From positions 1 to 53,857 of the forward strand of contig JACVCO010000022.1 of the NCBI GenBank assembly GCA_016741995.1: a stretch of 53,857 bases of DNA. The letters are read 5' to 3'. The notes below the pieces were generated by a model that searched no databases, was not told where the DNA came from, and worked only from the letters and a program-made list of their open reading frames with translations. Numbering within the stretch: position 1 is the first letter of the stretch; every line of letters begins with the position of its first letter. Shown piece after piece: positions 8,735 to 18,003 of this stretch. Position numbers and translations under genes: made by a program. This stretch comes from Hydrogenophaga sp. GTDB taxonomy: Bacteria > Pseudomonadota > Gammaproteobacteria > Burkholderiales > Burkholderiaceae_C.

Positions 8735-9439
8735 ATGCAGCGCCGCCAGTTCCACATTGCTTCCTTGAGCAGCCTCGGGTTGCTGATTGTCGCCGCCCGG
8801 CAGCAGGCCTGGGCCTTGTCGCTGGCGGATCTGTCCGATCGCGACGCCACCGCCGGCATCCGCACCGCGCTCGAGAAGGGGGCGGTCGTGGCCGTCGGGC
8901 TGCTGGGCAAGACGGATGGATTCCTCGGCAACCCGAAAGTTCGGATTCCCCTGCCCGGCTATCTGGAAGACGCCGCCGGCCTGCTCAAGATGATGGGCCA
9001 GGGTTCCCGGGTGGACGAGCTGGTCACCGGCATGAACCGCGCTGCCGAGCAGGCGGTGCCGTTGGGCAAGGAGTTGCTGGTCGGTGCCGTCAAGTCAATG
9101 AGCGTGACCGATGCCAAGAACATCCTGGCCGGCGGCGACGACTCGGTCACCCGTTTCTTTGCCGACAAGACGCGCGTGCCGCTCGGCGAGAAGTTTCTGC
9201 CGGTGGTGACGCGCACCACGGAGAAGGTGGGCCTGGCCCGCAGCTACAACCGCGTGGCCGAGCGGGCGTCCGGCTTCGGGCTGGTGAAGAAGGAAGACGC
9301 CAACATCGAGCGCTACGTCACCGGCAAGTCGCTCGACGGGCTCTACACCGTCATTGGCGACGAGGAGCGCAAGATCCGCCAGGACCCGGTGGGTACGGGC
9401 AGCGCCATCCTCAAGAAGGTGTTCGGCTCCATGAAGTGA
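8735..9439 (+). CDS. DUF4197-family exported protein
   Basis: 234 residues; GGGAG lies nine bases before the ATG. Residues 1-27 (MQRRQF, then a hydrophobic core ending in AWA) look like a signal peptide. The rest matches what I know as DUF4197: LSDRDATAGIRTALEKGA at the start, FLGNPKVRIPLPGYL, then VPLGEKFLPVV and the C-terminal YVTGKSLDGLYTVIGDEERKI. The family is widespread in Gram-negative bacteria and has no assigned function. It is divergent from the TlpA-like gene, with their 5' ends about 50 bases apart. Confidence 0.82.
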   Translation: MQRRQFHIASLSSLGLLIVAARQQAWALSLADLSDRDATAGIRTALEKGAVVAVGLLGKTDGFLGNPKVRIPLPGYLEDAAGLLKMMGQGSRVDELVTGMNRAAEQAVPLGKELLVGAVKSMSVTDAKNILAGGDDSVTRFFADKTRVPLGEKFLPVVTRTTEKVGLARSYNRVAERASGFGLVKKEDANIERYVTGKSLDGLYTVIGDEERKIRQDPVGTGSAILKKVFGSMK

Positions 9440-9446
9440 GCCCGCG

Positions 9447-9851
9447 CTACTTCTTCAGGCCCTGCCGGGCGGCGTCGAGCCGCTGTTCCAGGTACTGGCC
9501 GTAGAAGTCGGTCGAGCTCACGCCCACCAGGCGCTCGGCGCGTTCGCGGCCATCGGGGCCGAAGAACATCAACGTGGGGGTGAAGCGCGCCTTCCAGGCC
9601 TCGGCCAGCGCGGCCGGTGTGGTGGTGGTGCCCCCGAAATCCTGGATCGCCGTCGCGCGGTCCTGCACATCGAGCTGCACGGCGAACGCCTTGCCTTCGC
9701 GCATGAGCGGATGCAGGTAGCTGTTGCGCACCAGCTCGCAGTACACACAGCCTTGCAGGGTGGTCATCACGACCAGCGGCTCGCCGCGCTCGGCCACCGC
9801 TTGCGCGGCGGCGCGCAACGACCGGGGCGTGGGCAGCGGTTGGTAAGCCAT
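9447..9851 (-). CDS. Thioredoxin-fold protein with a CVYC active site
   Basis: 134 residues, no signal peptide. The active site is C35-V-Y-C38 in TTLQGCVYCELVRNSYL, and RFTPTLMFFGPDG supplies the cis-proline loop (about residue 93). The CxYC spacing and the tail RLVGVSSTDFYGQYLEQRL resemble SoxW/thioredoxin-like reductants, but I cannot assign a substrate. The stop of the CoA-transferase gene downstream on the same strand and this start are separated by a few bases (9851 vs 9860), so this gene follows the CoA-transferase gene in an operon. Confidence 0.82.
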   Translation of the reverse strand: MAYQPLPTPRSLRAAAQAVAERGEPLVVMTTLQGCVYCELVRNSYLHPLMREGKAFAVQLDVQDRATAIQDFGGTTTTPAALAEAWKARFTPTLMFFGPDGRERAERLVGVSSTDFYGQYLEQRLDAARQGLKK

Positions 9852-9859
9852 GGCGGGGT

Positions 9860-11125
9860 TCAGACCGCGCCGGCCGCGCGAAGTTGCGCCATGCGCGCGG
9901 CGTCAGCGCCCAGCCACTCGGCCAGCACCTCCTCGGTGTGCTCACCCAGCAGGGGCGGCGGGCGGTCGTTGCGCACCGGCGTGGCACTCAGCTTCATCGG
10001 GCTGGCGACCAGATCCACCGCGTTGGCCAGCGGGTGCTGCCAGGTGTGCACCATGCCGCGGTGCTGCACATGCGGGTCGGCAAAGACCTCGGCCAGGTCG
10101 TTGATCGGGCCGCAAGGCACCTTGGCTGCCTCGAGCGCGGCGAGCCAGTCGGCCTTGCCGCGGGTTTTCATGATCGCCTCGAGCATCGGCACCAGCACCG
10201 TCCGGTGGCGAACGCGGTTCTGGTTACGGGCGAAGCGCTCGTCGGTGGCCAGCTCGGGCCGCCCGGCCACGCCGCAGAACTTCGCGAACTGGCCATCGTT
10301 GCCCACGGCCAGGATGATGTGTTGCGCATGGCCGCCCGCATCGGCCGCCACCTCGAACACCTGGTAGGGAACGATGTTGGCGTGCGCGTTGCCGGCGCGG
10401 CCTGGCACCTTGCCCTCCTCGCGCCCGCGCACCAGGTAATTGGCGCCCAGGTTGGCCAGCATGGCCACCTGCGTGTCGAGCAAGGCCATGTCGATGTGCT
10501 GGCCTTCGCCGGTGTGTTCGGCGTGGCGCAGCGCGGCCTGGATAGCCACCGTCGAGTACAGGCCGGTGAACAGGTCGGCCACCGCCACGCCCACCTTCTG
10601 CGGGCCGCCGCCGGGCAGGTCGTCGCGTTCGCCGGTGATGCTCATGAGCCCGCCCATGCCCTGCACGGCGTAGTCGTAGCCCGCGCGGTCCTTGTAAGGC
10701 CCGGTCTGGCCGAAGCCGGTGATGGAGCAATAGACCAGCTTCGGGTTGATCGCGCGCAGCGCCGCGAAGTCCAGCCCGTAACGGGCCATGTCGCCCACCT
10801 TGTAGTTCTCCACGAACACATCGGCCCGTGCCACCAGTTCGCGGATCAGCGCCTGGCCCGCCGGCACCGAGAGATCGCAGGTGATGGAGCGCTTGTTGCG
10901 GTTGGTGCCGAGGTAGTACGCGGCCTCGGCGGTGTCCTGCCCGTCGCGCCCACGCAGGAAGGGCGGGCCCCAGCCGCGCGTGTCGTCGCCCCCGGGGTGC
11001 GAGCCGCTGCGCGGGCGTTCGACCTTCACGACATCGGCCCCGAGATCGGCCAGCGTCTGGGTGCACCAGGGCCCGGCCAGCACACGCGAGCAGTCGAGGA
11101 TGCGGATACCATCGAGAGCGTTCAT
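9860..11125 (-). CDS. Family III (CaiB/BaiF) CoA-transferase
   Basis: 421 residues, full length for the family. It opens with LDGIRILDCSRVLAGPWCTQ and contains LGADVVKVERP, the standard N-terminal signature. The catalytic aspartate that forms the acyl-enzyme anhydride should be D217 in HIDMALLDTQVAML. Family III enzymes move CoA between carboxylic acids such as formate, oxalate, carnitine or succinate; the substrate is not evident here. It is the first gene of a likely two-gene operon with the thioredoxin-like gene. Confidence 0.92.
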   Translation of the reverse strand: MNALDGIRILDCSRVLAGPWCTQTLADLGADVVKVERPRSGSHPGGDDTRGWGPPFLRGRDGQDTAEAAYYLGTNRNKRSITCDLSVPAGQALIRELVARADVFVENYKVGDMARYGLDFAALRAINPKLVYCSITGFGQTGPYKDRAGYDYAVQGMGGLMSITGERDDLPGGGPQKVGVAVADLFTGLYSTVAIQAALRHAEHTGEGQHIDMALLDTQVAMLANLGANYLVRGREEGKVPGRAGNAHANIVPYQVFEVAADAGGHAQHIILAVGNDGQFAKFCGVAGRPELATDERFARNQNRVRHRTVLVPMLEAIMKTRGKADWLAALEAAKVPCGPINDLAEVFADPHVQHRGMVHTWQHPLANAVDLVASPMKLSATPVRNDRPPPLLGEHTEEVLAEWLGADAARMAQLRAAGAV

Positions 11126-11195
11126 GCGTCGATTGTGCGCGAGCGGATCGCGTGCGCGGTGTCACCACCGCGAGGCGCCGAACGCCTTGCGCACC

Positions 11196-11726
11196 ATGCC
11201 CCCCTTTCGTTACACCGGCCTCCTGGCCGTGCCGCTTTTGCTGGCGGCCTGCTCCCCCACCTTCAACTGGCGCGCCTTGCCCGTCGACAGCGCGCCTTTG
11301 CAGGCGCTCATGCCTTGCAAGCCCGACAAGGCCGAGCGCGAGGTGCCGCTGGCCGGTGTCCCCACCACGTTGCAGATGCGCTCGTGCGACACCGGCGGCC
11401 TGACCTTCGCCGTGGCCTGGGCCGACGTGGGCGAGCCCGCCCGCGCCGCGCCCGCCCTGGCGGGCTGGCGGCGCGCCACGCTGCTGGCGTTGCACGCCTC
11501 GCCGGCCCTGGCCGACGAGGCGGCCGCGCAGGCGCCCGCCCGCGTCGTCGGTGCCAGCGAAGCGATCGGCCTGCAGGCCGAGGGGCGCGACCCCCGTGGT
11601 GAGCCGGTGCGTGTGCGTGCGGTGCACGCCGCGCGCGGCACCCTGCTCGTGCAGGCCGCCATCTACGGCCGCGCCATCGACGAACGCGTGGCCGACACGT
11701 TTTTTGAAGGACTGCAACTGAAATGA
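11196..11726 (+). CDS. Predicted lipoprotein of unknown function
   Basis: 176 residues from the ATG at 11196. The N-terminus RYTGLLAVPLLLAAC is a lipoprotein signal with lipobox L-A-A-C at 16-19 of the mature start. Two further cysteines (in LMPCKPDK and MRSCDTGG) could form a disulfide. I recognise no domain. Similar short lipoproteins occur before MFS transporters in Comamonadaceae, and here the stop overlaps the transporter start (ATGA), so the two are translationally coupled. Confidence 0.7.
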   Translation: MPPFRYTGLLAVPLLLAACSPTFNWRALPVDSAPLQALMPCKPDKAEREVPLAGVPTTLQMRSCDTGGLTFAVAWADVGEPARAAPALAGWRRATLLALHASPALADEAAAQAPARVVGASEAIGLQAEGRDPRGEPVRVRAVHAARGTLLVQAAIYGRAIDERVADTFFEGLQLK

Positions 11727-13000
11727 CCCGCACCAGCCTGCCCCTGCACGAGAGTGATCGGCTCGGCCCCCGCGCCATGGTGCTGGTGTTCCTGGTTTTC
11801 GCGGTCACGTACTTCTTTTCGGCGCTAGTGCGCGCCATCACGGCCACGCTCTCGCCCACGCTGAGCGCCGAACTCGCGCTCTCGCCCGGCGATCTCGGTC
11901 TGCTCGCGGGCGGCTATTTCCTCGGCTTCGCGTTCACGCAATTGCCCTTGGGCAACTGGCTGGATCGCCACGGCCCCAAGCGCGTGGTGCTGGCGTTTCT
12001 GGCGCTGGCGGTGGTGGGGTGTGCGGCGTTTGCGCTGGCGCGCGATTTCGCGGGCCTGCTGGCCGCGCGCGTGCTCACCGGCATGGGCTTGAGCGCCTGC
12101 CTGATGGCGCCGCTCACCGGGTTTCGCCGCTGGCTCGCGCCCGGAGCGCAACTGCGCGCGAATTCCTGGATGCTCATGAGCGGCTCGATGGGCATGGTGG
12201 CCTCCACCCTGCCAGTGCAGTGGCTCATGCCCGTCATCGGCTGGCGCGGGCTGTTCTGGGGCCTGGCGCTGCTGGTGTCCATCGCCATGGTGGTGATCGT
12301 GTGGGTGGTGCCGCCCTGGCGGCGCGAAGCGGCGCCCGTGGTGGGGGGCTCGCCGGTCCAGGCGGGCTATGGCCTGGTCTGGCGCGACCCCTACTTCCGC
12401 ATGATGCTGCCGGTGGGCATCGTCAACTACGGCGGCATGATCGCCATCCAGTCGCTGTGGGCCGGGCCCTGGATGCTCAAGGTGACGGGGGTGAACGCCG
12501 ACGCCTCGGCCGCCGGGTTGTTTGCGATCAACCTGAGCATGCTTCTGGCGTTCTGGCTCTGGGGCATGGTCAACCCGCGCCTGGCGCGCCTGGGCTGGCG
12601 CCCGGAAATGCTGATCGGCTGGGGCCTTCCCCTGAGCCTGCTGGTGCTCGCGGTCATCGCGGTGCTGGGCGAGCAGGCCGGTTGGCCCCTGTGGGCGCTG
12701 TTCTGCGTGAGCACGACCTTCGTGGCCCTGTCGCAACCCGCGGTGGCGATGGCCCTGCCGCCGCAAGCCGCCGGGCGGGCGCTCTCGGCCTACAACCTGG
12801 CGATCTTCGGTGGCGTGTTCGTGATGCAGTGGGGCATCGGCCTGGCGATCGACGCGCTGCAGTGGTTCGGTTGGGACGAGCCCACGCGCTACCGCGGCGC
12901 GGTGGCCCTGTTCGGTGTCTGCTGCGTCGCGGCCTATGCCGCGTTCTGGCGCCGCTGGCGCCGCCTGGAGCAGGACCGCGCCGCTACACTGCGCGCATGA
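11723..13000 (+). CDS. Major facilitator superfamily transporter (12 helices)
   Basis: 425 residues with twelve hydrophobic segments. The MFS motif A loop after helix 2 is present as GNWLDRHGPKRVVLA, and PLTGFRRWLAPGAQLRAN follows helix 4. The overall pattern resembles the nitrate/nitrite-sugar porter-like members, but the substrate is unknown. Its start overlaps the lipoprotein gene and its stop overlaps the EIIA gene (ATGA both times), which joins it to the phosphotransferase genes in one operon. Confidence 0.87.
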   Translation: MTRTSLPLHESDRLGPRAMVLVFLVFAVTYFFSALVRAITATLSPTLSAELALSPGDLGLLAGGYFLGFAFTQLPLGNWLDRHGPKRVVLAFLALAVVGCAAFALARDFAGLLAARVLTGMGLSACLMAPLTGFRRWLAPGAQLRANSWMLMSGSMGMVASTLPVQWLMPVIGWRGLFWGLALLVSIAMVVIVWVVPPWRREAAPVVGGSPVQAGYGLVWRDPYFRMMLPVGIVNYGGMIAIQSLWAGPWMLKVTGVNADASAAGLFAINLSMLLAFWLWGMVNPRLARLGWRPEMLIGWGLPLSLLVLAVIAVLGEQAGWPLWALFCVSTTFVALSQPAVAMALPPQAAGRALSAYNLAIFGGVFVMQWGIGLAIDALQWFGWDEPTRYRGAVALFGVCCVAAYAAFWRRWRRLEQDRAATLRA

Positions 13001-13443
13001 ACGGCATCCTGCTGATCGCACACGCGCCGCTGGCCTCGGCTCTGCGGCAGTGCGTGCTGCACGTGTTTCCCGACGCGCACGATGCGGTGGTTGCGCTCGA
13101 CGTGCAACCCAACGTGCCCCCTGAAGAAACGCTGGCGCAGGCGCGCATGCTGCTCACGCAGATGGCGCGCCCACAGACCCTGGTGGTCACCGACGTCTTC
13201 GGCGCCACGCCCTGCAACGTGGCGCAACGCCTGGTCGATGGCGTTCGCAGCAAGCTGGTCACCGGCGTGAACCTGCCCATGCTGCTGCGCACCGTGAGCT
13301 ACCGCCACGAATCGCTCGATGCGCTGATTTCGCGCGCCCTGATCGGGGCCACCCAGGGTGTGATGCAGGTGGCCGTGACCGCTCCCCAGAACCAGGCCCG
13401 ACGAAGCACGCATGATCAAGACCACCGTGACCATCAGCAATAA
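12997..13443 (+). CDS. PTS EIIA component, mannose family
   Basis: 148 residues. The N-terminus MNGILLIAHAPLASAL places the phosphorylatable histidine at H9, equivalent to His10 of E. coli EIIA-Man. VVTDVFGATPCNVAQRLV is the other family signature. It accepts phosphate from HPr. No EIIB, EIIC or EIID gene is in the window, so this protein probably has a regulatory target rather than feeding sugar uptake. The last 32 bases overlap the HPr gene. Confidence 0.93.
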   Translation: MNGILLIAHAPLASALRQCVLHVFPDAHDAVVALDVQPNVPPEETLAQARMLLTQMARPQTLVVTDVFGATPCNVAQRLVDGVRSKLVTGVNLPMLLRTVSYRHESLDALISRALIGATQGVMQVAVTAPQNQARRSTHDQDHRDHQQ

Positions 13444-13681
13444 GCTGGGCCTGCACGCCCGCGCATCGGCCAAGCTCACCAAGCTGGCGGCCTCGTTCAA
13501 GAGCGATGTGTGGATGGCGCGTGGCGAGCGCCGCGTCAACGCCAAGAGCATCATGGGCGTGATGATGCTGGCCGCGGGCATCGGCACCCTGGTGGACATC
13601 GAAACCGATGGCGCCGACGAGCGCGCCGCGATGGACGCGATCGTGGCGCTGATCGACGACAAGTTCGGAGAAGGCGAGTGA
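13412..13681 (+). CDS. ptsH: Phosphocarrier protein HPr
   Basis: 89 residues. H15 in GLHARASAKL is the phosphorylation site used by EI, and S46 in NAKSIMGVMML is the regulatory site phosphorylated by HPr kinase in organisms that have it. Both residues fall at the canonical numbers. The start lies inside the EIIA gene and the stop overlaps ptsI (GTGA), which fits tight stoichiometric co-expression of the three PTS proteins. Confidence 0.97.
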   Translation: MIKTTVTISNKLGLHARASAKLTKLAASFKSDVWMARGERRVNAKSIMGVMMLAAGIGTLVDIETDGADERAAMDAIVALIDDKFGEGE

Positions 13682-15426
13682 CGTTTTCGGTCCACGGCCT
13701 GGCGGTGTCCCGGGGCGTGGCGATCGGGCGGGCCGTGATCGTGGCCGCCAGCCGCGTCGATGTGGCGCACTATCTGATCGCGCCCGAGGAGGCCGAGTCC
13801 GAGATCGAGCGGCTGCGCCGCGCACGAACCGTGGTGGCCGAGGACATTGCGCGCGTGCAGCGCACGCTGGGCGAACTCGGTTCACACGACGCCCACCCCG
13901 AGTTGTCGGCTCTGCTCGACGTGCACCTCATGCTGCTGCAGGACGAGCAGCTCACCAACGGCGTGAAGCACTGGGTGGTGGAGCGCCACTACAACGCCGA
14001 ATGGGCGCTGACCACACAGCTTGAGGTCATCTCGCGCCAGTTCGACGAGATGGAAGACCCGTACCTGCGCGAACGCAAGGCCGATCTGGAGCAGGTGGTT
14101 GACCGCTTGCTGCGCGTGATGCGCGGGGAAACCACGTCCGTGACCACCAGCGCCGTGGCCGATGCCGTGCGCAAAGGCACCGAAGACCCGCTGGTGCTGA
14201 TCGCGCACGACCTCTCGCCGGCCGACATGCTGCAGTTCAAGCAGAGCGTGTTCGCCGGTTTCGTCACCGACGTCGGCGGCAAGACCAGCCACACCGCCAT
14301 CGTGGCGCGCAGCATGGACATCCCCGCCGTGGTGGGCGCGCGCTCGGCCAGCCACCTGATCCGCCAGGACGACTGGGTCGTGATCGACGGCGACGCCGGC
14401 GTGGTGGTGGTCGACCCGTCGCCCATCGTGCTGGCCGAGTACGGCTTCAAGCAGCGCCAGGGCGAGATCGAGCGCGAAAAGCTTTCGCGCCTGAAGAACA
14501 CGCCCGCGGTCACGCTGGACGGGCAGAAGATCGAGCTGCTGGCCAACATCGAACAACCTGGCGACGCCGTGGCTGCGCTCAAGGCCGGTGCGATGGGCGT
14601 GGGCCTGTTCCGCAGCGAATTCCTTTTCATGGGCCGCAGCGGCCAGTTGCCCGACGAAGAAGAGCAGTACCAGGCCTACCGGCGCGCGGTCGAGGGCATG
14701 CAGGGTCTGCCGGTGACGATCCGCACGGTCGATGTGGGCGCAGACAAGCCGCTGGACCGTGGGGCCTCGCGCAACGATGACCACCTCAACCCGGCGCTGG
14801 GCCTGCGCGCGATCCGCTGGAGCCTGGCCGATCCGGCGATGTTCCTGGTGCAGTTGCGTGCCATCCTGCGCGCGGCCACGCACGGGCCGGTGAACCTGCT
14901 CATCCCCATGCTGGCGCACGGCAGCGAGATCCGCCAGGCCCTGGCGCTGGTGCAGCGCGCGCGCGAACAGCTCGATGCGGCCGGCGTGCCCCATGGCCCG
15001 GTGCAGCTCGGCGCCATGATCGAAGTGCCCGCGGCCGCACTCACCATTCCGCTGTTCCTGCGCCACTTCGACTTCCTGTCGATCGGCACCAATGACCTGA
15101 TCCAGTACACGCTCGCGATCGACCGCGCCGATGAAGCGGTGTCTCACCTGTACGACCCGCTGCACCCCGCCGTGCTGCAACTGGTGGCGAGCACCATCGC
15201 GCAGGCCCATGCGCTCGGCAAAGGGGTCAGCGTGTGCGGTGAAATGGCCGGCGATGTCACGCTCACGCGGCTGCTGCTGGGCATGGGGCTGCGCAGCTTC
15301 TCCATGCACCCCTCGCAGATCCTGGCCGTGAAGCAGCAGATCCTGCGCAGCGACAGCGGCAAGCTCGCGGGCTGGGCCCAGGATGTGCTGGCCGCCGACG
15401 AGCCCGCGGCCCTGCTGGCCGACTGA
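13678..15426 (+). CDS. ptsI: Phosphoenolpyruvate-protein phosphotransferase (Enzyme I)
   Basis: 582 residues from a GTG at 13678 that overlaps the HPr stop (GTGA). The swivelling domain has the active histidine H205 in GGKTSHTAIVARS. The PEP-binding TIM barrel shows GVGLFRSEFLFM, the RTVDVGADKPL segment and the catalytic cysteine in VCGEMAGD. It takes phosphate from PEP and passes it to HPr. Length and motifs are those of a complete enzyme I; there is no GAF domain as in PtsP. Related Burkholderiales encode this trio as a regulatory PTS. Confidence 0.97.
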   Translation: MTFSVHGLAVSRGVAIGRAVIVAASRVDVAHYLIAPEEAESEIERLRRARTVVAEDIARVQRTLGELGSHDAHPELSALLDVHLMLLQDEQLTNGVKHWVVERHYNAEWALTTQLEVISRQFDEMEDPYLRERKADLEQVVDRLLRVMRGETTSVTTSAVADAVRKGTEDPLVLIAHDLSPADMLQFKQSVFAGFVTDVGGKTSHTAIVARSMDIPAVVGARSASHLIRQDDWVVIDGDAGVVVVDPSPIVLAEYGFKQRQGEIEREKLSRLKNTPAVTLDGQKIELLANIEQPGDAVAALKAGAMGVGLFRSEFLFMGRSGQLPDEEEQYQAYRRAVEGMQGLPVTIRTVDVGADKPLDRGASRNDDHLNPALGLRAIRWSLADPAMFLVQLRAILRAATHGPVNLLIPMLAHGSEIRQALALVQRAREQLDAAGVPHGPVQLGAMIEVPAAALTIPLFLRHFDFLSIGTNDLIQYTLAIDRADEAVSHLYDPLHPAVLQLVASTIAQAHALGKGVSVCGEMAGDVTLTRLLLGMGLRSFSMHPSQILAVKQQILRSDSGKLAGWAQDVLAADEPAALLAD

Positions 15427-15446
15427 AGCGGGGCTTCAGCCTTTTT
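15423..15446 (+). terminator. Terminator overlapping the ptsI stop codon
   Basis: CTGAAGC (15423-15429) and GCTTCAG (15433-15439) pair around GGG, followed by CC and five T residues. The stem contains the TGA of ptsI and also covers the stop of the convergent EamA gene. Confidence 0.75.
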
Positions 15447-16281
15447 GGTCGCGCGTGGCCACCACGGCCGCCCCGACGATCATCACCGCGGCCACCACCA
15501 CCGATGCGCTCGGCCGTTCCCCGCGCAAGGCCAGCAACGTGAGCGTGGACAGCAAGGGCGTGAGAAAGCTCAGCACGCCGATCTGGCGTGCGTCGCCGCG
15601 CTTGAGCGCGGCGTCCCACAGGAAAAACGCACCGCCCAGCGGCCCCAGGCCCAGCGCGGCGATGAGTGCGATGTCGCGCACGCTCAACACCACCGCGGGT
15701 TCGAGCAGCGCATGGCACAACAGCGAGAGCGCGCCCGAAACGGCCGCGAAGCTGCCGATGGCGGCGGTGGGGAAGGCGGTCACGCGCTTCGTGAGCAGCG
15801 AGTAGCTGGCCCAGATGAAGGCCGAGCCCAGCGCCGGCAGGTAACCCCAGGCCCAGCCGCCCTGAGCGCCCTGCGCCGCGCCGAGGATGGCCAGCGCCGC
15901 GCCCACGAAGCCGACCAGTGCCGCCGCCACATGCCGCGGCGCGAGGCGAATGCCGGGCAGGAACAGCGGCGCCATCACCACGATGCCCAGCGGCCAGAGG
16001 TAGTTCACCAGATTGGCCTGCACCGGTGGCGCGTGGCGCAGTGCGATGAAGAGCAGGAAGTGAAAGCCGAACAGGCCGTAGACGCCCAGTGCCAGCGTGC
16101 TTGCCGGCACGCGCCACTGGCGCCAGTCGAAGCGCGAGAGCGGCAGCGCGATCAGGCTGCCCACGAGCAGGCCCAGGCCGGTGAGCAAGAAGGGTGGCAC
16201 GTGCGCGAGCGACACGCCCAGCGCGGCGAGCGAGGCCCACAGCGCGATGGCGCCCAGGGCGTACAGGTTGGCGGCGTTCAT
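15436..16281 (-). CDS. EamA-family (DMT) transporter
   Basis: 281 residues with ten predicted membrane helices in two five-helix repeats, the layout of the drug/metabolite transporter superfamily. The N-terminus LYALGAIALWASLAALGVSL and the conserved GALSLLCHALLEP and FLWDAALKRGD segments fit EamA members related to YddG/RhaT-like exporters. The substrate is unknown; aromatic amino acids are exported by some relatives. It is transcribed alone, convergent with ptsI. Confidence 0.85.
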   Translation of the reverse strand: MNAANLYALGAIALWASLAALGVSLAHVPPFLLTGLGLLVGSLIALPLSRFDWRQWRVPASTLALGVYGLFGFHFLLFIALRHAPPVQANLVNYLWPLGIVVMAPLFLPGIRLAPRHVAAALVGFVGAALAILGAAQGAQGGWAWGYLPALGSAFIWASYSLLTKRVTAFPTAAIGSFAAVSGALSLLCHALLEPAVVLSVRDIALIAALGLGPLGGAFFLWDAALKRGDARQIGVLSFLTPLLSTLTLLALRGERPSASVVVAAVMIVGAAVVATRDQKG

Positions 16282-16342
16282 GCCGCAATCATCGCGCGTG
16301 GTGTCGTCGCGCGACGCGGGTCTTGCGTCGCGGGCCGTGGGT

Positions 16343-17029
16343 TCAGTGCGTGCGGCGGCGCAGTGCGGCGGTGAGCGCCGAGGGCGAGCGGTAGCCGCTG
16401 CGCCGCGCGGCCTCGGCCACGCTCACACCCTGGCCACGCAGGGCCTCGGCGTGGTCGAGCTGCAGGGCGCGCAGCCATTGCTGCGTGCTCAGGCCATGCG
16501 CGTCGCGGCAACGCGCCGCGAACTGCGCGGGGCTCAGGTGCACGTGTTCGGCGAGGGCGGCCACCTCGATGGCCCCTTGGGCCCAGCGCTGGCGGGCCCA
16601 GTCGGCGAGCGCGGTCCAGTCGATCGCGCGGCGTGGCCGCGTGGGTGGCCTTTGCGCCGGCAGCCAGCTCTCCAGCAAGAGGGCCGGGCCCAGTGCCTGT
16701 GCGCGCGGCAGCGCCTGCGTGCAGGCCTCGGCCAGGTAGCGCGCGAGGGCCATCGTGGCCTGGGTGGGCGCGTCGCCCGCGCGCGCCCAGCCGGCGGCGT
16801 GGCTGTCGAGCACCAGGCAGCGGGCGCCGTGGCGGGATTCGAAGTCGTGGCGTTCACCGGGCAGCACCACGCAACCGTCGCCCATGCCGATGCGCCGACC
16901 GTGGCCCGCCACCTCGAGCTCCAGCACGCCATCGAGACCGACCAGGATCTGGAAGTGATCGTGGTCGTGGCTGCCGTGCGAGGCGCCGTAGGCGCGCACG
17001 CTCAGGTGGTCGCGCGCGCTGTCGGCCAT
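16343..17029 (-). CDS. AraC-family transcriptional regulator
   Basis: 228 residues. The N-terminal part (to about 110) is a cupin: SHDHDHFQILVGLDGVLELE followed by VVLPGERHDFESR. The C-terminal 100 residues are the double helix-turn-helix of AraC proteins: EVAALAEHVHLSPAQFAARC and VAEAARRSGYRSPSALTAAL. The ATG at 17029 is separated by one base from the lipA stop, so it is the last gene of the dat-lipA operon. A much longer in-frame start inside lipA is not used, I believe, because it has no AraC similarity. The ligand and target are unknown; the downstream EamA transporter, 60 bases on, is one possible target. Confidence 0.85.
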   Translation of the reverse strand: MADSARDHLSVRAYGASHGSHDHDHFQILVGLDGVLELEVAGHGRRIGMGDGCVVLPGERHDFESRHGARCLVLDSHAAGWARAGDAPTQATMALARYLAEACTQALPRAQALGPALLLESWLPAQRPPTRPRRAIDWTALADWARQRWAQGAIEVAALAEHVHLSPAQFAARCRDAHGLSTQQWLRALQLDHAEALRGQGVSVAEAARRSGYRSPSALTAALRRRTH

Positions 17030-17030
17030 G

Positions 17031-17990
17031 TCATTTGGCCAGCGCTTCGAGCACGCCGTGGGCTTGCTGGTCGGCGTGGTAGCTGCTGCGCACCATGGCG
17101 CCCACGGCGGCGTGGGTGAAGCCCATCTCGTAGGCCTTGGCCTCGAACATCTTGAAGGTGTCCGGGTGCACGTAGCGGCGCACCGGCAGGTGGTGGCCAC
17201 TGGGCGAGAGGTACTGGCCGATGGTGAGCATGTCGATGCCGTGCGCGCGCATGTCCTGCATCACCTGCAGGATTTCCTCGTCCGTCTCGCCCAGGCCGAC
17301 CATGAGGCCGCTCTTGGTGGGCACGTGCGGGAACAGCGCCTTGAACTTCTTGAGCAGGTTCAGGCTGAACGCGTAGTCCGAGCCCGGGCGCGCTTCCTTG
17401 TACAGGCGCGGCACGGTTTCGAGGTTGTGGTTCATCACGTCGGGCGGCGCGGCCTTGAGGATCTCCAGCGCGCGGTCGTCGCGGCCGCGGAAATCGGGCA
17501 CCAGCACCTCGATGGTGGTCTCGGGCGAGAGTTCGCGTGTCTTGCGGATGCACTCGACGAAGTGGCCGGCACCGCCGTCGCGCAGGTCATCGCGGTCCAC
17601 GCTGGTGATGACCACGTACTTGAGTTTGAGCTGCGCGATCGTCTTCGCCAGGTTGACCGGCTCATCCGCATCGAGCGGGTCGGGTCGGCCGTGGCCCACG
17701 TCGCAGAACGGGCAGCGGCGGGTGCATTTGTCGCCCATGATCATGAAGGTGGCCGTGCCCTTGCCGAAGCATTCGCCGATGTTGGGGCAGCTCGCCTCCT
17801 CGCAGACCGTCACCAGCTTGTTCGAGCGCAGGATGTCCTTGATCTCGTAGAAACGCGTGGTGGGGCTGCCGGCCTTGACGCGGATCCACTCGGGCTTCTT
17901 GAGCGTCTCGGCCGGCACGATCTTGATGGGGATGCGTGCGGTCTTGGCCTGGCTCTTCTGCTTGGCGGTGGGGTCGTAGGTGGTGCTCAT
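17031..17990 (-). CDS. lipA: Lipoyl synthase
   Basis: 319 residues. The auxiliary 4Fe-4S cluster motif C63-x4-C68-x5-C74 ([12 protein letters not shown]) and the radical-SAM motif C89-x3-C93-x2-C96 (CTRRCPFC) are complete, and the C-terminal RSSYHADQ supplies the serine ligand of the auxiliary cluster. The enzyme inserts two sulfur atoms into octanoyl groups on lipoyl domains. It follows lipB in the operon by 13 bases. Confidence 0.98.
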   Translation of the reverse strand: MSTTYDPTAKQKSQAKTARIPIKIVPAETLKKPEWIRVKAGSPTTRFYEIKDILRSNKLVTVCEEASCPNIGECFGKGTATFMIMGDKCTRRCPFCDVGHGRPDPLDADEPVNLAKTIAQLKLKYVVITSVDRDDLRDGGAGHFVECIRKTRELSPETTIEVLVPDFRGRDDRALEILKAAPPDVMNHNLETVPRLYKEARPGSDYAFSLNLLKKFKALFPHVPTKSGLMVGLGETDEEILQVMQDMRAHGIDMLTIGQYLSPSGHHLPVRRYVHPDTFKMFEAKAYEMGFTHAAVGAMVRSSYHADQQAHGVLEALAK

Positions 17991-18003
17991 GGCGGCGAAG
18001 GGC

